A stretch of DNA of 64,000 nucleotides. It comes from Bacillus mycoides (GTDB lineage Bacteria > Bacillota > Bacilli > Bacillales > Bacillaceae_G). The stretch is taken from assembly GCF_018742245.1 (NCBI RefSeq), contig NZ_CP036132.1, positions 1,421,001 to 1,485,000 of the forward strand, in the 5' to 3' direction. This document shows, piece after piece, positions 43,501 to 52,388 of the stretch. A model generated the notes under the pieces. It saw only the letters and a list, made by a program, of their open reading frames with translations. It was not told the origin of the DNA and did no database searches. The translations under genes and the position numbers were made by a program. Positions within the stretch are counted from its first letter, which is position 1. Every line of letters begins with the position of its first letter.

Positions 43501-44187
43501 TTACCAAAAAATAAAGACACATATAAATCCAGAAATAGCTAAGTAGCTATATAAGTAAAAGACTTTTGTTCTTGTTTTTTCTTTTGTCCGAAATAGTACG
43601 ATAGTTGGTTCGATTAGACCAATTGTAAGACAAAGTAAACCAAGAAGCATAAAGCCAATTGAAAGAGAATACAGGGCGATTTGTGGTGCTTGAAATGGAA
43701 TCATCCATTTTAATAAAAATGCAATAAGTGCAGTGTAACAAATGCTACCGATGTATTTATTCAATGGTGTATCAGAACGGAAACCAGGAAGTTTCTTGGA
43801 AAAAGGACGGGAAACAACTTCCGTTTGTAAAGATGTATGTTCTTCAATTATTTTTTGAGCTTCTTTTCCTTTTTGGAAAAGGGATAAAATCCAGTTTCGC
43901 TCACCTTGGAAAATAAATTGAGAAGTTGTTAAATAGTGATCAACTTTTACCTTATGCCAACTCTTCCATGGATGACGCTCACACAATTTTAATTTACTTT
44001 CTGTTTTTTTATCATACTGATAAATACTTATGCCATCTTGGTCAAAAGTAGCGTAGTATGTCTCTCTTGAGAATGTGCCTAGATCAATTGGACAGTAGAA
44101 AAGTAATTCTTTTTTCAAATAAAAGTATTCTTTTCTTAAGTTCTTTTTCATTGCTTCTCGAATAGAGTGTCTTTTATCTTTCTTCAT
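43501..44187 (-). CDS. Hypothetical protein with C-terminal membrane helices
   Basis: 228 residues with RBS GGAGGAAA. A basic N-terminus and a PH-like soluble part (about 30-130, ISIYQYDKKTESKLKLCERHPWKSW) are followed by three or four helices (about 148-228). The soluble part hints at a membrane-surface sensor, but no family is recognised. It is alone between a terminator and a divergent riboswitch promoter. Confidence 0.7.
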   Translation of the reverse strand: MKKDKRHSIREAMKKNLRKEYFYLKKELLFYCPIDLGTFSRETYYATFDQDGISIYQYDKKTESKLKLCERHPWKSWHKVKVDHYLTTSQFIFQGERNWILSLFQKGKEAQKIIEEHTSLQTEVVSRPFSKKLPGFRSDTPLNKYIGSICYTALIAFLLKWMIPFQAPQIALYSLSIGFMLLGLLCLTIGLIEPTIVLFRTKEKTRTKVFYLYSYLAISGFICVFIFW

Positions 44188-44384
44188 GACATTTCCTCCA
44201 TAACTCAGAAAATGTTCTTATCTTAACAATTCAACATCTTATCACTTTTAACGATATATGACTAGGGGATTCATAAGAGAAATACCGAATTATAAAAAAT
44301 ATGGGTTGTATTGTAAAATATAGTGATTGCTTCTTTAATAATATAAAATAAATAACTTATTTTTAATAAGTTACACTTTTTTTG

Positions 44385-44413
44385 TTCACAATACGATCAT
44401 GTTGTTGTATAAT
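44385..44413 (+). promoter_or_regulatory. SigA promoter of the FMN riboswitch
   Basis: TTCACA (44385-44390), 17 bp, TATAAT (44408-44413). The predicted start is about 44420, 18 bases before the riboswitch. The stretch 44188-44384 shows nothing else that I can name. Confidence 0.8.
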
Positions 44414-44437
44414 GAAGTGGAAAATAGAATATCGGTC

Positions 44438-44573
44438 TATCTTCGGGGCAGGGTGAAAATCCCGACCGGCGGTGATGAACAGTTAATAATTTCGTTCTAA
44501 GCCCGCGAGCCGTTAAGGCAGGATTTGGTGTGATTCCAAAGCCGACAGTACAGTCTGGATGGGAGAAGATGGA
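44438..44573 (+). ncRNA. FMN riboswitch (RFN element)
   Basis: The conserved RFN blocks are all present: CTTCGGGGCAGGGTGAAA, TCCCGACCGGCGGTGATGA, AGCCCGCGAGC, GATTTGGTGTGATTCCAAAG, CCGACAGTACAGTCTGGATG and GGGAGAAGATG. FMN binding should favour the terminator before ribU and shut off riboflavin uptake. Confidence 0.97.
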
Positions 44574-44581
44574 GGTTCAAG

Positions 44582-44662
44582 CGTTCAAAAAAGATAAGTA
44601 TTTGAACGTCTGTTTGATGTGCCTTAAAATTCTCCCTTTGTGTAAATCACAAAGGGTTTTTT
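44582..44662 (+). terminator. Riboswitch-controlled hairpins and terminator before ribU
   Basis: CGTTCAAA/TTTGAACG (44582-44608) is followed by CCCTTTGTG-TAAAT-CACAAAGGG and TTTTTT (44634-44662), an intrinsic terminator in the leader. Confidence 0.88.
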
Positions 44663-44737
44663 CGTTCTATGAAAAAATAGGCATAGCAGAACCTTTCCAC
44701 TTTCCATGAGAAGATCGATGGAAAAGGAGAGAGAAAG

Positions 44738-45316
44738 ATGAAACAAAAAAACAGTGTAGTGCAGATGGTGAGTGTAGCGATGCTAAGTAGTATTGCGTAT
44801 TTACTAATGATGTTGGATTTTCCATTCCCAGGGCTTCCGCCATTTTTAAAAATTGATTTTAGTGATGTGCCAGCTTTAATTGCGGCGATAATTTTTAGTC
44901 CAATTGCAGGTGTAATTGTAGAAGCGATAAAAAATATTTTGCATTACGGGATTCAAGGAAGTTTAACGGGAGTACCAGTAGGAGAAGTAGCAAACTTTAT
45001 AGCGGGATGTTTATTTATTGGTCCAGCAGCATTCTTATTCCGAAAGTATCGCACAGTAAAAAGTTTAACGACAGGATTAATGCTAGGTACAATTACTATG
45101 ACAGTTATTATGAGTGTGTTAAACTACTTTATTATTTTACCAGCGTACACTTGGTTTTTAAATTCACCAGCTATGTCTAGTGATATTATGCGACAAACTA
45201 TTGTAACGGCGATATTACCGTTTAATGTAATTAAAGGAATTGTTGTAACAATTGTATTTGTAGCACTATTTTCACGCTTGAAAGTATGGGTATTTGCAAA
45301 AATGAAAAATGCTTAA
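44738..45316 (+). CDS. ribU: Riboflavin ECF transporter S component RibU
   Basis: 192 residues and six helices. The ECF S-component signature GVIVEAIKNILHYGIQGSLTGVPVGEVANF is typical of RibU/YpaA. It binds riboflavin and works with a shared ECF energising module encoded elsewhere. Control by the FMN riboswitch confirms the substrate. In B. subtilis ypaA is likewise next to fer. Confidence 0.96.
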   Translation: MKQKNSVVQMVSVAMLSSIAYLLMMLDFPFPGLPPFLKIDFSDVPALIAAIIFSPIAGVIVEAIKNILHYGIQGSLTGVPVGEVANFIAGCLFIGPAAFLFRKYRTVKSLTTGLMLGTITMTVIMSVLNYFIILPAYTWFLNSPAMSSDIMRQTIVTAILPFNVIKGIVVTIVFVALFSRLKVWVFAKMKNA

Positions 45317-45323
45317 AAATATT

Positions 45324-45358
45324 AAACCATTGGCAGCGTAACTGCTAATGGTTTTTTT
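45324..45358 (+). terminator. Terminator of ribU
   Basis: AAACCATT and GCAG pair with CTGC and AATGGTTT, followed by a T run. Confidence 0.87.
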
Positions 45359-45382
45359 GTTAGTGAGAATGAAAAAGAGTGC

Positions 45383-45418
45383 AAAAAATCCCCCTCATAA
45401 GTATGAGGGGGATTTTTT
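45383..45418. terminator. Bidirectional terminator ribU / fer
   Basis: AAAAAATCCCCCTCATA pairs with TATGAGGGGGATTTTTT, a perfect 17-bp stem. Confidence 0.9.
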
Positions 45419-45433
45419 GAAGTTAATAAAAGA

Positions 45434-45736
<303 letters not shown>

Positions 45737-45779
45737 TTATTGTAAAACGGTTTTAAAAACTTTTCAACATAAAATTATA

Positions 45780-45808
45780 ATGATAATGCTTATCAATTAG
45801 AGTGTCAA
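45780..45808 (-). promoter_or_regulatory. fer promoter with Fur-type box
   Basis: Minus strand TTGACA (45803-45808), 17 bp, TATCAT (45780-45785). TGATAATGCTTATCA (45781-45795) fits the 7-1-7 Fur box with one mismatch and covers the -10. A TATAAT directly downstream is an alternative -10. Confidence 0.75.
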
Positions 45809-45979
45809 CTTATTTTTGAATTATTTCATAAGATTTTCAAAATACTTAAATGTTATTTCGTTTGATACAATAGAATATATACAAGCATGTAGTGTGAATA
45901 TGATAAGTTAAATGAATAGCAGTTAATGTGCAATTGTATTGAAAAAGGAATGAAGTTAGACAGAGAGGTGGAAGCGGTA

Positions 45980-47041
45980 ATGCAGCTACAATATACTTTA
46001 TTGTATTGTTTAAAACAATTGAATGGTGAAAGAACCGTTTCTTCGATTTATTATTTATTAAAAGGAAAGAGATCGTCGCAAACATTACAAGATGGGAATA
46101 TGTTTCAAATTTCTTTTTTGTTTGGGATTTATAAGTCATTAAATAGAGCTGATTATGATCAAGAAGTTGCACGGTTGTTACGAACGGATTTAGTTCAAGG
46201 TATACATGATAATACATATGTGTTAACGACTGCTGGTAACATGCAATTAAACAAATGGGAAGGTGACTTTGCCTTTCCGACGTATTTAAATGGTTTACAC
46301 TATGGTGAAATAGGTGAAACGTTTTGGAGGAGATTATCATTGATCGTTCAAACCATTTCGAATTTACAACAGGCGAATACGAAATTTATTCCAATTCAAC
46401 AGGATACAGAAATAATGATGTGGGTGAAACGCTTCCTCACTGGAATACCATATATGAGAAGTGAATTGGCTAAAAGATTATGGAAGGAAATGCATACTCT
46501 TTTACAAAAAAATAATCCAGTAGAGGCGACAATCGTAACATATCGGTTAACTGGGTATGAACGTATTGGGTGTACTTTACAACAATTAGCGGAAATTACG
46601 AAACAAGATATATTTCGAGTTTATTTTTTATTTTGGGGTACAATTCATTTCCTTATTCAAGAAGTTCGCAATAAAGAAAATGAGTTTCCATTATTAGCTG
46701 AAATTATATCTTATCCAAATGAGAAAGCTGATTTATTTAGCTTATCAACGAAAAAAACATATAATCTTTGGAAACAAGGACGCTCTTTAGAAGAAATAGC
46801 AACAATTCGGAATTTGAAGGTTGCCACGATAGAAGACCATTTTGTAGAAATTGCTTTACGAGAAAAAGAATTTTCTATTGAGATGTTTATGGAAAAAGAA
46901 AAAATAGAAAAAGTAACAAAAGTAATTGAAGTATTACAAACACGTAAATTGCGTGTGTTGAAGCAAGCGGTTGGAGAGGAAATCTCTTATTTTGAAGTCC
47001 GTCTTGTATTGGCGCGGATGGAGGGTATAAATGAAGCTTGA
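45980..47041 (+). CDS. ypbB: YpbB helix-turn-helix protein, RecQ partner
   Basis: 353 residues from the ATG at 45980, behind GAGAGGTG; upstream in-frame starts have no RBS. It is mainly helical, with a C-terminal HTH_40-type segment (KKTYNLWKQGRSLEEIATIRNLKVATIEDHF) like the helicase-associated domain of RecQ proteins. The end overlaps the recQ start by 11 bases, so translation is coupled. It probably acts with the short RecQ that lacks its own HRDC domain. Confidence 0.88.
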   Translation: MQLQYTLLYCLKQLNGERTVSSIYYLLKGKRSSQTLQDGNMFQISFLFGIYKSLNRADYDQEVARLLRTDLVQGIHDNTYVLTTAGNMQLNKWEGDFAFPTYLNGLHYGEIGETFWRRLSLIVQTISNLQQANTKFIPIQQDTEIMMWVKRFLTGIPYMRSELAKRLWKEMHTLLQKNNPVEATIVTYRLTGYERIGCTLQQLAEITKQDIFRVYFLFWGTIHFLIQEVRNKENEFPLLAEIISYPNEKADLFSLSTKKTYNLWKQGRSLEEIATIRNLKVATIEDHFVEIALREKEFSIEMFMEKEKIEKVTKVIEVLQTRKLRVLKQAVGEEISYFEVRLVLARMEGINEA

Positions 47042-48560
47042 GGAATATTTATATAAGTGGTTTGGATATTCTGAATTTCGTCCGGGGCAAAAAGGAGTTA
47101 TTACGGATTTATTGGAAGGGAAAGATGTTGTAGCAATGCTTCCGACTGGAAGGGGAAAGTCAATGTGTTATCAACTTCCGGGGCTTCTGCAAGAGGGTAC
47201 GGTGCTTGTTGTATCACCATTATTATCTTTAATGGAAGACCAAGTTACGCAATTAAAGTATGTCGTGAAAAATCGAGTTATTGCATTGAATAGTTTCCGG
47301 ACGCTAAGTGAAAAAAGAGAAGCAATGAAAAAGCTATCTTTTTATAAATTTGTTTTCGTATCACCAGAGATGTTACAGTCGGAACTTCTAATAAGAGAAT
47401 TGAAAAAAATTCATATTTCATTATTTGTCGTAGATGAAGCGCATTGTATTTCACAATGGGGCTATGATTTTCGGCCAGATTATAAAAAATTAGATAAAGT
47501 AATTGAGAGTATCGGATCTCCGAAAGTACTAGCATTAACAGCAACTGCGACAAAGGATGTACTGCGAGATATAGCGGAAAGTTTAAATCTGAAAAATATC
47601 GCTGAGCATGTGTACTCAATTGATCGTCCAAATATTGCGATGGAAGTGCAATTTGTGGAAACAATAGAAGAAAAAAAAGAGGCGCTTTTTGAGCATGTAA
47701 TGTATTTGCAAGGGCCTGGTATTGTTTATTGTTCAAGTAGGGCCTGGACAGAGCGTTTAACCGAGTATTTAAGAGGAAAAGGAATTACAGGTGTAGCTTT
47801 TTATCATGGTGGTATGGAACATGAAGAGCGTATGTTAATTCAACAACAGTTTATGAATGACCAGTTGCAAATTGTAATATGTACAAGTGCTTTTGGGATG
47901 GGGGTAAATAAGGCGAATACAAGATATATTATTCATTTTCAATATCCGACAAATGTAGCTTCCTATTTACAAGAAATTGGAAGAGGGGGAAGAGATGGAG
48001 AATTGAGTATAGCCATTTTATTATGTAGTCCATTGGATCACGATTTGCCAATTTCAATCATTGAAGATGAATTACCAAGTAAATCGCAAATACAATTTTT
48101 ATTTTCGTTACTACAAGAAAGAATGTTTCAAACGAAAGTATTACCATTAGAAGATGTAGAAGAAATTTGTTATAATGCAGCAAGATTTAATGAACAGTAT
48201 TGGCGTTTTACACGTTATCATCTCGAACATCTTGGAATCATACAACAGCGAAATCTCATGCTAGAGAGCTTGTCAGATGAAATAATGCACAGATTAATAG
48301 CGGAAGTGGAAGTGAGACTGCGTAATAAATATAGTGAGCTAGAAAATATGAAGTCATGGATACAAGTTCAAGGATGTAGACGTGAATATTTATTACAACA
48401 ATTCGGTTATAGAAAAGAAAAAGAGATAGAAAACTGTTGTGATTACTGTGGTATTACAAAAGCGGATTATAAAAAAAGACGAGCGCAACAGTTAGTTTTC
48501 GACTATAATTGGGAAACAGAGTTACAAAAGCTTTTCGGCCTAGGGAAGATGGAGGAATGA
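47031..48560 (+). CDS. recQ: ATP-dependent DNA helicase RecQ (RecS-type, short)
   Basis: 509 residues. Walker A is PTGRGKS (38-44), the DEAH box is at 135-138 (VVDEAHCISQWGYDFRPDY), and motif VI is QEIGRGGRDG. A C-terminal zinc-binding cysteine set (GCRREY, ENCCDYCGI) ends the protein. There is no HRDC domain, as in B. subtilis RecS. It unwinds DNA 3' to 5' in recombination and fork repair. It couples upstream to ypbB and downstream to ypbD. Confidence 0.94.
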   Translation: MKLEEYLYKWFGYSEFRPGQKGVITDLLEGKDVVAMLPTGRGKSMCYQLPGLLQEGTVLVVSPLLSLMEDQVTQLKYVVKNRVIALNSFRTLSEKREAMKKLSFYKFVFVSPEMLQSELLIRELKKIHISLFVVDEAHCISQWGYDFRPDYKKLDKVIESIGSPKVLALTATATKDVLRDIAESLNLKNIAEHVYSIDRPNIAMEVQFVETIEEKKEALFEHVMYLQGPGIVYCSSRAWTERLTEYLRGKGITGVAFYHGGMEHEERMLIQQQFMNDQLQIVICTSAFGMGVNKANTRYIIHFQYPTNVASYLQEIGRGGRDGELSIAILLCSPLDHDLPISIIEDELPSKSQIQFLFSLLQERMFQTKVLPLEDVEEICYNAARFNEQYWRFTRYHLEHLGIIQQRNLMLESLSDEIMHRLIAEVEVRLRNKYSELENMKSWIQVQGCRREYLLQQFGYRKEKEIENCCDYCGITKADYKKRRAQQLVFDYNWETELQKLFGLGKMEE

Positions 48561-49123
48561 TGAACATTCAAAGGCATAATGTTGAAGATATGAGTCCGAG
48601 AGAAATAAGACTGAATCTCTACATAACACAACTAATCATTCTTGGTATCGGTTGTTTACTAGCATATATATTATTTCAAGATAAAAGAGAAGTTTATAGT
48701 TTGTGGAAATGGGAACCGGTTTCTATACTTGTAATAGGTAGCTTGTTAGCGATCTGTATTGTGTTATTAGATTATGTTGCAATGCGAGTGTTTCCAGAAT
48801 CTTGGTTTGATGATGGTGGCATTAACGATAGAATGTTTCAAGGAATTTCTGTCATGCATTTACTCTTTATCACGTTTATTATTGGCTTTGCGGAAGAGTT
48901 TTTATTTAGAGGTGTAGTGCAGACTCATTTCGGAATTGTAATAGCGAGTTTAATTTTTGCTGTGTTACATATTCGGTATATAACGAAGCCTTTTTTGTTT
49001 TGTTTCGTCTGCTTTATTAGTTTTGTTTTTGGTTATGTATTCGAGTGGACAGGAAATTTGTTTATAACAATCTTTGCACACTTTCTTGTTGATTTTATAA
49101 TGGGGCTCCAATTAAGAAAATAA
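48560..49123 (+). CDS. ypbD: CPBP-family intramembrane metalloprotease YpbD
   Basis: 187 residues from the ATG at 48560, which overlaps the recQ stop; another ATG lies one codon before it, and both use GGAGG. About six helices carry the CAAX-protease/bacteriocin-processing motifs AEEFLFRGVVQ, LIFAVLHIRY and FAHFLVDF. It is a likely membrane protease; its substrate is unknown. Confidence 0.9.
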   Translation: MNIQRHNVEDMSPREIRLNLYITQLIILGIGCLLAYILFQDKREVYSLWKWEPVSILVIGSLLAICIVLLDYVAMRVFPESWFDDGGINDRMFQGISVMHLLFITFIIGFAEEFLFRGVVQTHFGIVIASLIFAVLHIRYITKPFLFCFVCFISFVFGYVFEWTGNLFITIFAHFLVDFIMGLQLRK

Positions 49124-49145
49124 ATGGAAGGTGGTGGTGAACAAC

Positions 49146-49625
49146 ATGAGAAAACGAATTCCTGATTTTGAAGAGGAGTTAGAAGTTGAGCAAGTGGAAG
49201 AAGATGAAGGTTTACCGCCGCGTAGTGAAATTCATAGAAATAAAGAGAAAAAACCAAAGTTTAAAATGAACCACATTTTCGTCCGAGTGTTAACATTTTT
49301 GTTCATATTGTTACCTATTAGTATCTTATGGTATACGGATAAGTATATACAGGTGAAAAGTGATAGTAATAATGCTGAGAAAAGTGCGTTTGAAGTGATT
49401 TTCTTTGATTCAGCTCAGACTGAATCAAAGAAGCAGTCTGAGAAAGTAGCAACTCATGTTGTGAAAGATGGAGAAACTTTAGAAAGTATAGCGAAGCAAT
49501 ATTTCTCAGATGAAAATGGGATAGAGATAATAAAAAAGTATAATGATTTACAAGAAGATGAAGTGAAAGTAGGACAAGAATTGAAAATTCCTATAAAAGA
49601 TAAGTCCACGAAGTATGAGAGCTAG
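49146..49625 (+). CDS. YpbE-like membrane protein with LysM domain
   Basis: 159 residues from the ATG at 49146, behind AAGGTGGTGG. An acidic cytoplasmic N-terminus (about 1-40) is followed by one helix (about 48-68) and a C-terminal LysM (VVKDGETLESIAKQYFSDENG ... ELKIPI, split here to stay short). The LysM faces the wall and should bind glycan. Position and layout match B. subtilis YpbE. Confidence 0.82.
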   Translation: MRKRIPDFEEELEVEQVEEDEGLPPRSEIHRNKEKKPKFKMNHIFVRVLTFLFILLPISILWYTDKYIQVKSDSNNAEKSAFEVIFFDSAQTESKKQSEKVATHVVKDGETLESIAKQYFSDENGIEIIKKYNDLQEDEVKVGQELKIPIKDKSTKYES

Positions 49626-49694
49626 CTAAATGAGTGATATAGCTTCACATAAAATTAAGGACTATACTTTACGAGGAGGGAGAGTAAAAAATAT

Positions 49695-50471
49695 ATGTCA
49701 TGGATTATATTATTATGTACTCTCATATGCATTGGTTTTGTATGTCTTCTTGGAATGTATAAAGAAGCGATGCGTAATACAGTGTTGGAACATACTTTAG
49801 TATTCGAAGAATTTCCGGAAAGTTTTCAAAAAGTTAAAGTTTTTTTTATTTCGGATATTCATAGAAGGATCGTTTCTAGCTCGCTAATTGAACGAGTGAA
49901 AGGAAAAGTAGATATCGTAATTATTGGCGGCGATTTAGCTGAAAAAGGAGTACCGTTATCGCAAATCTCTTTAAATATTCAAAAGTTAAGAGAAATAGCC
50001 CCTGTATATTTTGTATGGGGAAATAATGATTATGAAATTGAATATCACGAATTAGATGCTTTATTAATAGAAAATAATGTGAAGGTATTAGATAATACAA
50101 GAGTGGTATTTGAGTCTGAATTAGGAGAGAAAATTTGCTTACTCGGTATCGATGATGTTGGATTAGAACGAGATCGTTTAGATTTAGCGTTGTCTGATTG
50201 TAAAGAAGAAGGTTTTCGCATTTTAATTAGTCACAACCCCGATATAATAAAGAAAATGTCTGGTAAAGAACAAATTTCGCTCGTATTAAGTGGACATACA
50301 CATGGAGGTCAGATTCGGTTGTTTCCATCTGAAAAGCATTTAAAGGGTGGTGTATATAAGCATTCTAATACGACTCTCTTTATTAGTAATGGGTATGGAA
50401 CAACATTACTCCCTCTTCGTTTTCGGGCACCTTCCCAAACACATATCATTACGTTATGCGGAGGGAAATAA
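49695..50471 (+). CDS. YpbG family metallophosphoesterase
   Basis: 258 residues with one N-terminal helix (about 1-20). The calcineurin-like metal motifs are VFFISDIHRR, IIGGDLAEKG, WGNNDYE, ISHNPDI and LSGHTHGGQIR. All ligands are visible, so it should be an active phosphoesterase at the membrane. The substrate is unknown; some relatives act on lipid-linked phosphates. Its stop overlaps the next ATG by one base. Confidence 0.9.
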   Translation: MSWIILLCTLICIGFVCLLGMYKEAMRNTVLEHTLVFEEFPESFQKVKVFFISDIHRRIVSSSLIERVKGKVDIVIIGGDLAEKGVPLSQISLNIQKLREIAPVYFVWGNNDYEIEYHELDALLIENNVKVLDNTRVVFESELGEKICLLGIDDVGLERDRLDLALSDCKEEGFRILISHNPDIIKKMSGKEQISLVLSGHTHGGQIRLFPSEKHLKGGVYKHSNTTLFISNGYGTTLLPLRFRAPSQTHIITLCGGK

Positions 50472-51346
50472 TGCCGACTTTAAATGGGACATATAATATA
50501 AAAGCTGTTTCGAATATACTCGGAATTCAACCGAGTACACTTCGCGCATGGGAAAGACGCTATCATATTATTGCCCCAAAGAGAAATCGTGCGGGGCATC
50601 GTTTATATACAGAAGAGCATATTCATATTTTGAAATGGTTAATGAATAAAGTTTCTGAGGGGATGATGATTGGACAAGCAGTTCAGTTATTAGAAGGGAA
50701 TCGGTTGCAGAACAACATTCAAAAAGAAAAAATTACAGATACAGAAGTTGTTTTAGTGGACGATATACTACAAGCTTTGTTAAAATTTGATGAAATTACA
50801 ACTTCTGCATTATTAAACGAGGTTTTTAGTATATATTCAACAGAAAAGGTTGTTACAAGCATCATCCTTCAAGTGGCAAACAAGTTGTTATCTTTAAAAA
50901 ATAATAATGAGATTACAATGTCACAATTCAAATATGTTGTATCATTCTTACAAACACGTCTAGGAATGATATATCATAATGCGTCAGTGTATTCTTCCGT
51001 TAACAAAGTTTTCGTTTTAGAAAATAATATATTAAAAGGATTTATTTTCGCGACGTATTTACGACTAAAAGGATATCAAGCAATGTATATGGGGACAAGT
51101 TTAGATGAAGAAGGTATTTTACTAGCTATTGAACAATTACAACCTAAATATTTGTTTATATCTTTTGATGATGAACGAGAACTTGAAGAGGCAGTAGAAT
51201 TTATTGACTTATTGCAAGAAAAAAATGAAAACCTCTCGGGTGGTTTTATAGGAAGAAAAGGCACTGGAGATCAATTAAATCTTCAAAATATCCTAATTGG
51301 TAACACGAAAGAAGAATGGGATGGATGGTTAAAAATGTCAGAATAG
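50471..51346 (+). CDS. MerR-family regulator with degenerate B12-binding-like domain
   Basis: 291 residues from the ATG at 50471, behind GGAGGG. An N-terminal MerR winged helix (YNIKAVSNILGIQPSTLRAWERRYHII) is followed by a helical B12-binding-2-like region (about 95-180) and a Rossmann-like segment (about 182-285, VFVLENNILKGFIFATYLRLKGY). This is the CarH/LitR layout of light/B12 sensors. The usual B12 signature ExxHxxG and the W-x9-EH motif are not visible, so cofactor binding is doubtful. Confidence 0.82.
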   Translation: MPTLNGTYNIKAVSNILGIQPSTLRAWERRYHIIAPKRNRAGHRLYTEEHIHILKWLMNKVSEGMMIGQAVQLLEGNRLQNNIQKEKITDTEVVLVDDILQALLKFDEITTSALLNEVFSIYSTEKVVTSIILQVANKLLSLKNNNEITMSQFKYVVSFLQTRLGMIYHNASVYSSVNKVFVLENNILKGFIFATYLRLKGYQAMYMGTSLDEEGILLAIEQLQPKYLFISFDDERELEEAVEFIDLLQEKNENLSGGFIGRKGTGDQLNLQNILIGNTKEEWDGWLKMSE

Positions 51347-51423
51347 TCGTTCGAAAAGAACCATCTATTTTCTATTTCATATAATAAAAATTAGATGCAA
51401 TGGTTACGTAGGGAGGGTATGAG

Positions 51424-52032
51424 ATGAGACTGGAACGTTTAAATTATAATAAGATTAAAATTTTCCTAACATTTGATGATTTATCTGAACGAGGATTAAC
51501 GAAAGAAGATTTGTGGAGAAATGCACCGAAAGTACAGCAACTATTCCGTGATATGATGCAAGAAGCGAATAAAGAATTAGGGTTTGAAGCGGATGGACCG
51601 ATTGCTGTTGAAGTATTTTCTCTACAAGCTCAAGGTATGGTTGTAATTGTAACAAAAGAAAATCACGAAGTAGATACAGAAGATGAGTTCCGTGACGAGT
51701 TTATTGAAATGCAAGTGACTCTTGATGAAAGTGAACATATACTTTACGAGTTTGCTACATTAGATGATGTAATCAATTTGTCAAATCGCTTATATAACCT
51801 TGGTGTAACTGATGGGAAGTTGTATACGTGGGATGATCGTTTCTATCTTTGGATAGAAGAAGAAGATCAATTTCAATTATTGAAGGCGGATTTTATAGCT
51901 ATTTTAGCGGAATACGGTAATCCGTCAACAGCAACAATTTACCGCATAATGGAATATGGTAAAGAATTAATGGATTCTCAAGCAATTGAACAAATATACA
52001 ATTACTTTGTAAAAAAACAAAACCTCAGCTAA
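51424..52032 (+). CDS. mecB: Adaptor protein MecB (YpbH), MecA paralogue
   Basis: 202 residues with RBS GGGAGGG. The N-terminal substrate-binding part (MRLERLNYNKIKIFLTFDDL) is followed by an acidic linker and a C-terminal ClpC-binding domain (ATLDDVINLSNRLYNLG). It delivers substrates to the ClpCP protease. The position before gudB matches B. subtilis ypbH. Confidence 0.93.
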   Translation: MRLERLNYNKIKIFLTFDDLSERGLTKEDLWRNAPKVQQLFRDMMQEANKELGFEADGPIAVEVFSLQAQGMVVIVTKENHEVDTEDEFRDEFIEMQVTLDESEHILYEFATLDDVINLSNRLYNLGVTDGKLYTWDDRFYLWIEEEDQFQLLKADFIAILAEYGNPSTATIYRIMEYGKELMDSQAIEQIYNYFVKKQNLS

Positions 52033-52054
52033 TGTAACGTAGCTTGAGGTTTTA
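52019..52054 (+). terminator. Terminator of mecB
   Basis: AAACCTCA and GCTA pair with TAGC and TGAGGTTT around ATGTAACG, followed by a T-rich tail. The stem includes the last codons. Confidence 0.8.
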
Positions 52055-52258
52055 TTTTTATTCAGCTGAAGATTGGAAAATCTAAAATCTATAAAGTGAA
52101 GTGTAGGAAACAAGACTAGCCGATCTATATTTAAAAATATAACCAGTATTTTTTGATGAAATAATTGTTTTATCGAACGTATTTTGATGGAAATAAAAAA
52201 TATTTAAATATTTAAGTATTTTACTTTTCTAAAAGCAATAAAAGGACTATAATAATAG

Positions 52259-52272
52259 TGAAAACGCTTGCA
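52259..52272 (+). promoter_or_regulatory. cre box 1 upstream of gudB
   Basis: TGAAAACGCTTGCA matches the CcpA consensus TGWAARCGYTWNCW at every position. It is centred at about -80 from the predicted gudB start. Confidence 0.75.
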
Positions 52273-52295
52273 ATGCAAAATAGTTTGTATATATT

Positions 52296-52338
52296 TGTTA
52301 GCGTTTTCTATTGCATTCCAAATTTAACGGTGTATACT
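52296..52338 (+). promoter_or_regulatory. cre box 2 and gudB promoter
   Basis: TGTTAGCGTTTTCT (52296-52309) is a cre box read on the minus strand with one mismatch. It abuts TTGCAT (-35, 52311-52316), a 16-bp spacer and TATACT (52333-52338). The two cre centres are 37 bp apart. The earlier part of the 356-bp gap (52055-52258) is AT-rich and holds nothing else I can name. Confidence 0.7.
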
Positions 52339-52388
52339 AGGCAATGAAGGTTTACTAAACAAGTGAAATTACAGGGGGTTTACTTACT

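Noticed and set aside
45846..46340. 164-codon minus-strand frame opposite ypbB
   Set aside because: It has His/Leu/Tyr-rich shadow composition; ypbB on the + strand has family support and an RBS.
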